Source of the DNA: Aliikangiella marina | Lineage (GTDB): Bacteria; Pseudomonadota; Gammaproteobacteria; Enterobacterales; Kangiellaceae | Length of the DNA stretch: 64,000 nucleotides | Assembly: GCF_007004765.1 (NCBI RefSeq) | Contig: NZ_VIKR01000005.1 | Coordinates: forward strand, 310,001 to 374,000 | Direction of reading: 5' to 3' | Part shown: piece by piece, positions 61,272 to 64,000 of the stretch | Position numbering within the stretch: position 1 is the stretch's first letter | Layout of the letters: each line of letters begins with the position of its first letter | The notes under the pieces: model-generated | The model's database searches: none | Told to the model about the DNA's origin: nothing | What the model saw: only the letters and a program-made list of their open reading frames with translations | Translations under genes and position numbers: made by a program

Positions 61272-63602
61272 TTAGTCAAATTTTACCGTTAATCTTGAGA
61301 AATGCTTACTCTCAAAATGGAATAGATCCATTGAAACAAAACCAAATGCTTTCGCAAAAAATACGTCGGGTACACTGGCAATACGGGTGTTAAAGTAAGT
61401 TACCGCATCGTTGTAGCCTTCGCGCATCAGTGAGATCTCGTTTTCAAGATCGATAAGCCTATTCATGAGTTTAACATTGAGCTTATGAGATTTAAGTTCT
61501 GGGTAGTCTTCCGCTTTAGCAATCATCTGCGTTAGTACAACCTGTTCTTGTTTGAGTTGCGCGGATACTGAGTCAAAGTTGTCTGTTTTAGTGACGTAAC
61601 TGGTTCTAAGTTCCGTCAATTTTTTGAGTAATACCTTTTCATGTGAGAGGTATTTTTTGACGATTTTCTCTAGATTGGGAATCAGCTCTACTCTTTTTTG
61701 TAAAGAAACACCGATATTAGAAAGGTTGCGCGCAGCTCTCTGTCGCAGAAAAATCAAATCGTTGTAATGCAGTATGAGTATTATTATAGACATATACACT
61801 GGCGCAATTAGTGCAGCCATTAAATAGTCTGCGGGCGAAAAACTGCCTTGCATTCCTAAGTAAAATAACGCGGCGAAAATAATCGCTGAAAATGCCGCGG
61901 TTAAACTAATCATGCCAGTTTGAGCTTTGCGTAACATTATCGCACGCTCACTAAAGTTGGTGATTAAGAAAGGCTTGTCTTCTTTGTTGCTTCGAAATAC
62001 AAGTTTATCTCCTACATCGCGGTCGATTTTTGTATGCCCAAGAACATATACCTCATCATCGAGGCGAAGAACTTTCTCTGTGTATCGATATTGTCCACGT
62101 CTTTCGACTTTCTTATGCTGAGAGATGACTTCGGCATGAAGTGGCATAACCTTGATTTGTCCATGCGCGTCTTGGCATAAAAAAGGTTTAAAATCGATTC
62201 GCTTTTCTATCGTCACCCACTCTGTTTCTTTGCCTCGTTGACGCTTTTCTTCAACCTTATAGAAGTACCAATAGCAGCGTGTATTAGTTAATGGACTGCG
62301 CAATGGCGACTCTTCAGCGATTGGCTTAATGCGTCCCTTTACTTCTGACAAACCAAAAACTACCCCAGAAGTTTTTGACGTAGGAATGTTTTCGATATGG
62401 CGTTTTAGCCTAATCAATCTGAATCCAAGCCAAGTCATTAATATGCAAATTGCCAGACCTACACCAATAGATATCTGTGGCAAGATGCCATCTGTTTTGG
62501 TTTTTTGATAATCAAGTAGCCGGCTCGTGACTCTCGATTTTGATGGGGCAATTAAACTATCAAATAATAATTCATTGGGTTCGGTGTACAGGAAGGCAAT
62601 CAGATTGTTAGGAAATACTTTAAGCTGCCTAAGGTACTGTTTCTCTCCATAGGCGATGTTTTCTAAAATTTCATTAGTAATATTGAGCGTTGTTTGAGAC
62701 AGGTTTTCCGCTGAATTAACCAGACGAGAAGCGTCGTGTGTCGATTGAATATCGAGGCCGGTCAGTTGGTTAATTCGTAAGATTGAAGCGGACATTTGAG
62801 TTTTAATTCGAGACTGCCCTGATAGGACATCGTCATATAACATTGATATGCCTAGATGCGTCAATGGGATGAATACTGCTAGAGACAATAAAATGAGAAA
62901 CGCGAGAACTCGGTGAATACTGAGCCCGCTCGTAAGAAAGAAAACCGCTAAGGCAATCAGCGATATTCCCCCAGCAATCATCAGTATGATGCTCATTCCA
63001 ATAGAAGATTTCTCATAGCTCTCATCATATTTTGAAATCGTTGGAGTATATTGTCCTTTATCTAAGAAACTAAGATATTGCGTCGCGGCGGCTTTTCTTA
63101 AGTAAGCCATCACAAACACGTGATCATCAGGCTCAATTCGCCATTCAGTGTGTCTAACATCACCGTAGGTATCTTGACTAGTGATGGGGAGAGAAAAGTG
63201 AATATCAGTATCGAGTAGTGTCGAAACGTCAACGTAGATTTCGCCGGTTTTATCTTTTAAATAGAAATTACTCGCTTGTGAATTTTCAAATTTAGTATCC
63301 CAATACCGGTTGCCATCTGAATCCACTTCCTCTTCCTCATAGCGATAAAGATAGTAGATACTGGGTATCTTGTAATGACGACTACTGACATATTTGTCAG
63401 CATGACTAACGGTTGCGTTGATTTTTACCTCCCCTGGAATTGCCGCAGCAATGGAAGCGTTTGGTAGACGATCAATTTGGCGGATTTTTTGAATAGAATC
63501 GAAACCATAATTCGCTAAAGTCCATCCGCCGACGGAAAAGATAACGGCAATAAATAATAAAAGAATTTTTACTAATGGGTTATCTGTATTCATTTTTGTC
63601 AT
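61272..63602 (-). CDS. GIDE and LemA domain membrane protein
   Basis: 776 residues. Order: N-terminal membrane helix, a beta domain of GIDE type (about 50-175, IPSIYYLYRYEEEEV ... FYLKDKTGEIYVD), two further helices, a second GIDE-like domain (about 405-545, TNTRCYWYFYKVEEKR ... VYVLGHTKID), two helices, and a C-terminal LemA-like helical domain (about 625-760, RVELIPNLEKIVKKYLSHE). LemA proteins are envelope-linked and of unknown function. The joined set in one chain is unusual. It converges with the NTR-like gene with a 6-base gap. Confidence 0.8.
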   Translation of the reverse strand: MTKMNTDNPLVKILLLFIAVIFSVGGWTLANYGFDSIQKIRQIDRLPNASIAAAIPGEVKINATVSHADKYVSSRHYKIPSIYYLYRYEEEEVDSDGNRYWDTKFENSQASNFYLKDKTGEIYVDVSTLLDTDIHFSLPITSQDTYGDVRHTEWRIEPDDHVFVMAYLRKAAATQYLSFLDKGQYTPTISKYDESYEKSSIGMSIILMIAGGISLIALAVFFLTSGLSIHRVLAFLILLSLAVFIPLTHLGISMLYDDVLSGQSRIKTQMSASILRINQLTGLDIQSTHDASRLVNSAENLSQTTLNITNEILENIAYGEKQYLRQLKVFPNNLIAFLYTEPNELLFDSLIAPSKSRVTSRLLDYQKTKTDGILPQISIGVGLAICILMTWLGFRLIRLKRHIENIPTSKTSGVVFGLSEVKGRIKPIAEESPLRSPLTNTRCYWYFYKVEEKRQRGKETEWVTIEKRIDFKPFLCQDAHGQIKVMPLHAEVISQHKKVERRGQYRYTEKVLRLDDEVYVLGHTKIDRDVGDKLVFRSNKEDKPFLITNFSERAIMLRKAQTGMISLTAAFSAIIFAALFYLGMQGSFSPADYLMAALIAPVYMSIIILILHYNDLIFLRQRAARNLSNIGVSLQKRVELIPNLEKIVKKYLSHEKVLLKKLTELRTSYVTKTDNFDSVSAQLKQEQVVLTQMIAKAEDYPELKSHKLNVKLMNRLIDLENEISLMREGYNDAVTYFNTRIASVPDVFFAKAFGFVSMDLFHFESKHFSRLTVKFD

Positions 63603-63839
63603 CGATTGTTTGTGTCATTGGTCATCAACTCGTCATTCTACACTGACATTTTGCCGCTAAGTTTAGGTAATCAAGTACAGCATTGTCTAGTCATTAGACC
63701 GCTGCTGATTAGTTTAGAATCATTCACGAGATTTTATTAACGACCGAGTTCTTTAATTATTCAAGTTGAAAGCTAGAATCTTCAACGCTAGATGTTACAA
63801 TAATTCAATCGACCTCTTGTTATCGATTGATATTGGGCT

Positions 63840-64000
63840 ATGGAAATAAAATTACGCAGAAATCTTGGCGATTTTGGTCCGTTTACGGGCTTAATTGGGC
63901 GCTGGTACGGTGAAACCGGTAAAGATGTATCTCCAGAGGAAGATGGCAGCACGGAACTCAACGACTACCAAGAGACCTTAACATTTGAAGCGATAGAAGA
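63840..64000 (+). CDS. Heme-binding beta-barrel (nitrobindin-like) protein, 5' end
   Basis: First 53 codons of a gene cut by the window edge. FGPFTGLIGRWYGETGKDVSPEEDGS and NDYQETLTFEAIE match the N-terminal part of bacterial heme-binding beta-barrel proteins related to nitrobindin (G-x-W-x-G opening strand and the YxETxxFE strand). These bind ferric heme and may react with peroxynitrite or NO. The proximal histidine would lie beyond the visible part. The upstream 200 bases are divergent from the LemA gene. Confidence 0.75.
   Translation, partial: MEIKLRRNLGDFGPFTGLIGRWYGETGKDVSPEEDGSTELNDYQETLTFEAIE

Overview
The window is a moderately AT-rich chromosomal stretch, almost certainly from a marine-type gammaproteobacterium. 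The evidence is gene content and order: yigI-rarD, aroE next to a yrdA-type gamma carbonic anhydrase, prlC-rsmJ, SoxR with a canonical sox box, a two-ATP-cone class Ia NrdA, and lipoproteins with lipoboxes. The order Kangiellales would fit, but no rRNA or other decisive marker is present. I saw no tRNA, rRNA, CRISPR array, insertion sequence or prophage. || Layout. 1-2.3 kb: a compact ADP-ribose/NAD-linked run (3' end of kptA, NADAR glycosidase, macrodomain hydrolase, an 83-residue unknown, a secreted M74-like peptidase). 2.3-12.6 kb: housekeeping and membrane genes (DUF1415, GST, LpxH-like phosphatase, dapE, a zinc-ribbon membrane protein, an OlsF-like bifunctional acyltransferase, DUF445, yigI-rarD, a DUF6174 lipoprotein). 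13-18.3 kb: a KefB-type antiporter bordered by short repeats, then an overlapping pair of secreted proteins of unknown function. || 18.5-28.8 kb is the most unusual region. A leftward four-gene operon encodes an ECF-like sigma factor, a single-pass membrane protein placed like an anti-sigma factor, a membrane-anchored TPR-CHAT caspase-like protease and a secreted subtilisin. It faces a rightward pair encoding a small secreted protein and a matrixin/VWA metalloprotease. The divergent intergenic region carries the same two-part motif, TGTAAGA-N13/14-TGCGAAAGAGG, facing each operon. This suggests one regulator, perhaps the encoded sigma factor, controls both sides. || 29-38 kb: soxR with a NYN-domain gene; a sox box inside a 19-bp promoter spacer ahead of a 60-residue protein and a glyoxalase-fold protein; argC-argB; a DksA-like protein; a divergent HisA homologue; a Crp/Fnr regulator; several small exported proteins. 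38.5-42.9 kb: nrdAB behind a promoter, an NrdR-like box and a cobalamin riboswitch whose expression platform can be read as two mutually exclusive structures. 43-53 kb: aroE and yrdA separated by 17 ATCA units, then gor, prlC-rsmJ, rsmD, a coiled-coil protein, tag, and an SPFH/prohibitin gene broken by a one-base frameshift. 52.9-58.2 kb: fdhD plus a two-subunit NAD-linked formate dehydrogenase. 58.3-64 kb: an alanine/sodium symporter, a lipoprotein, an NTR/TIMP-like protein, a GIDE-LemA fusion, and the start of a nitrobindin-like gene cut by the window edge.
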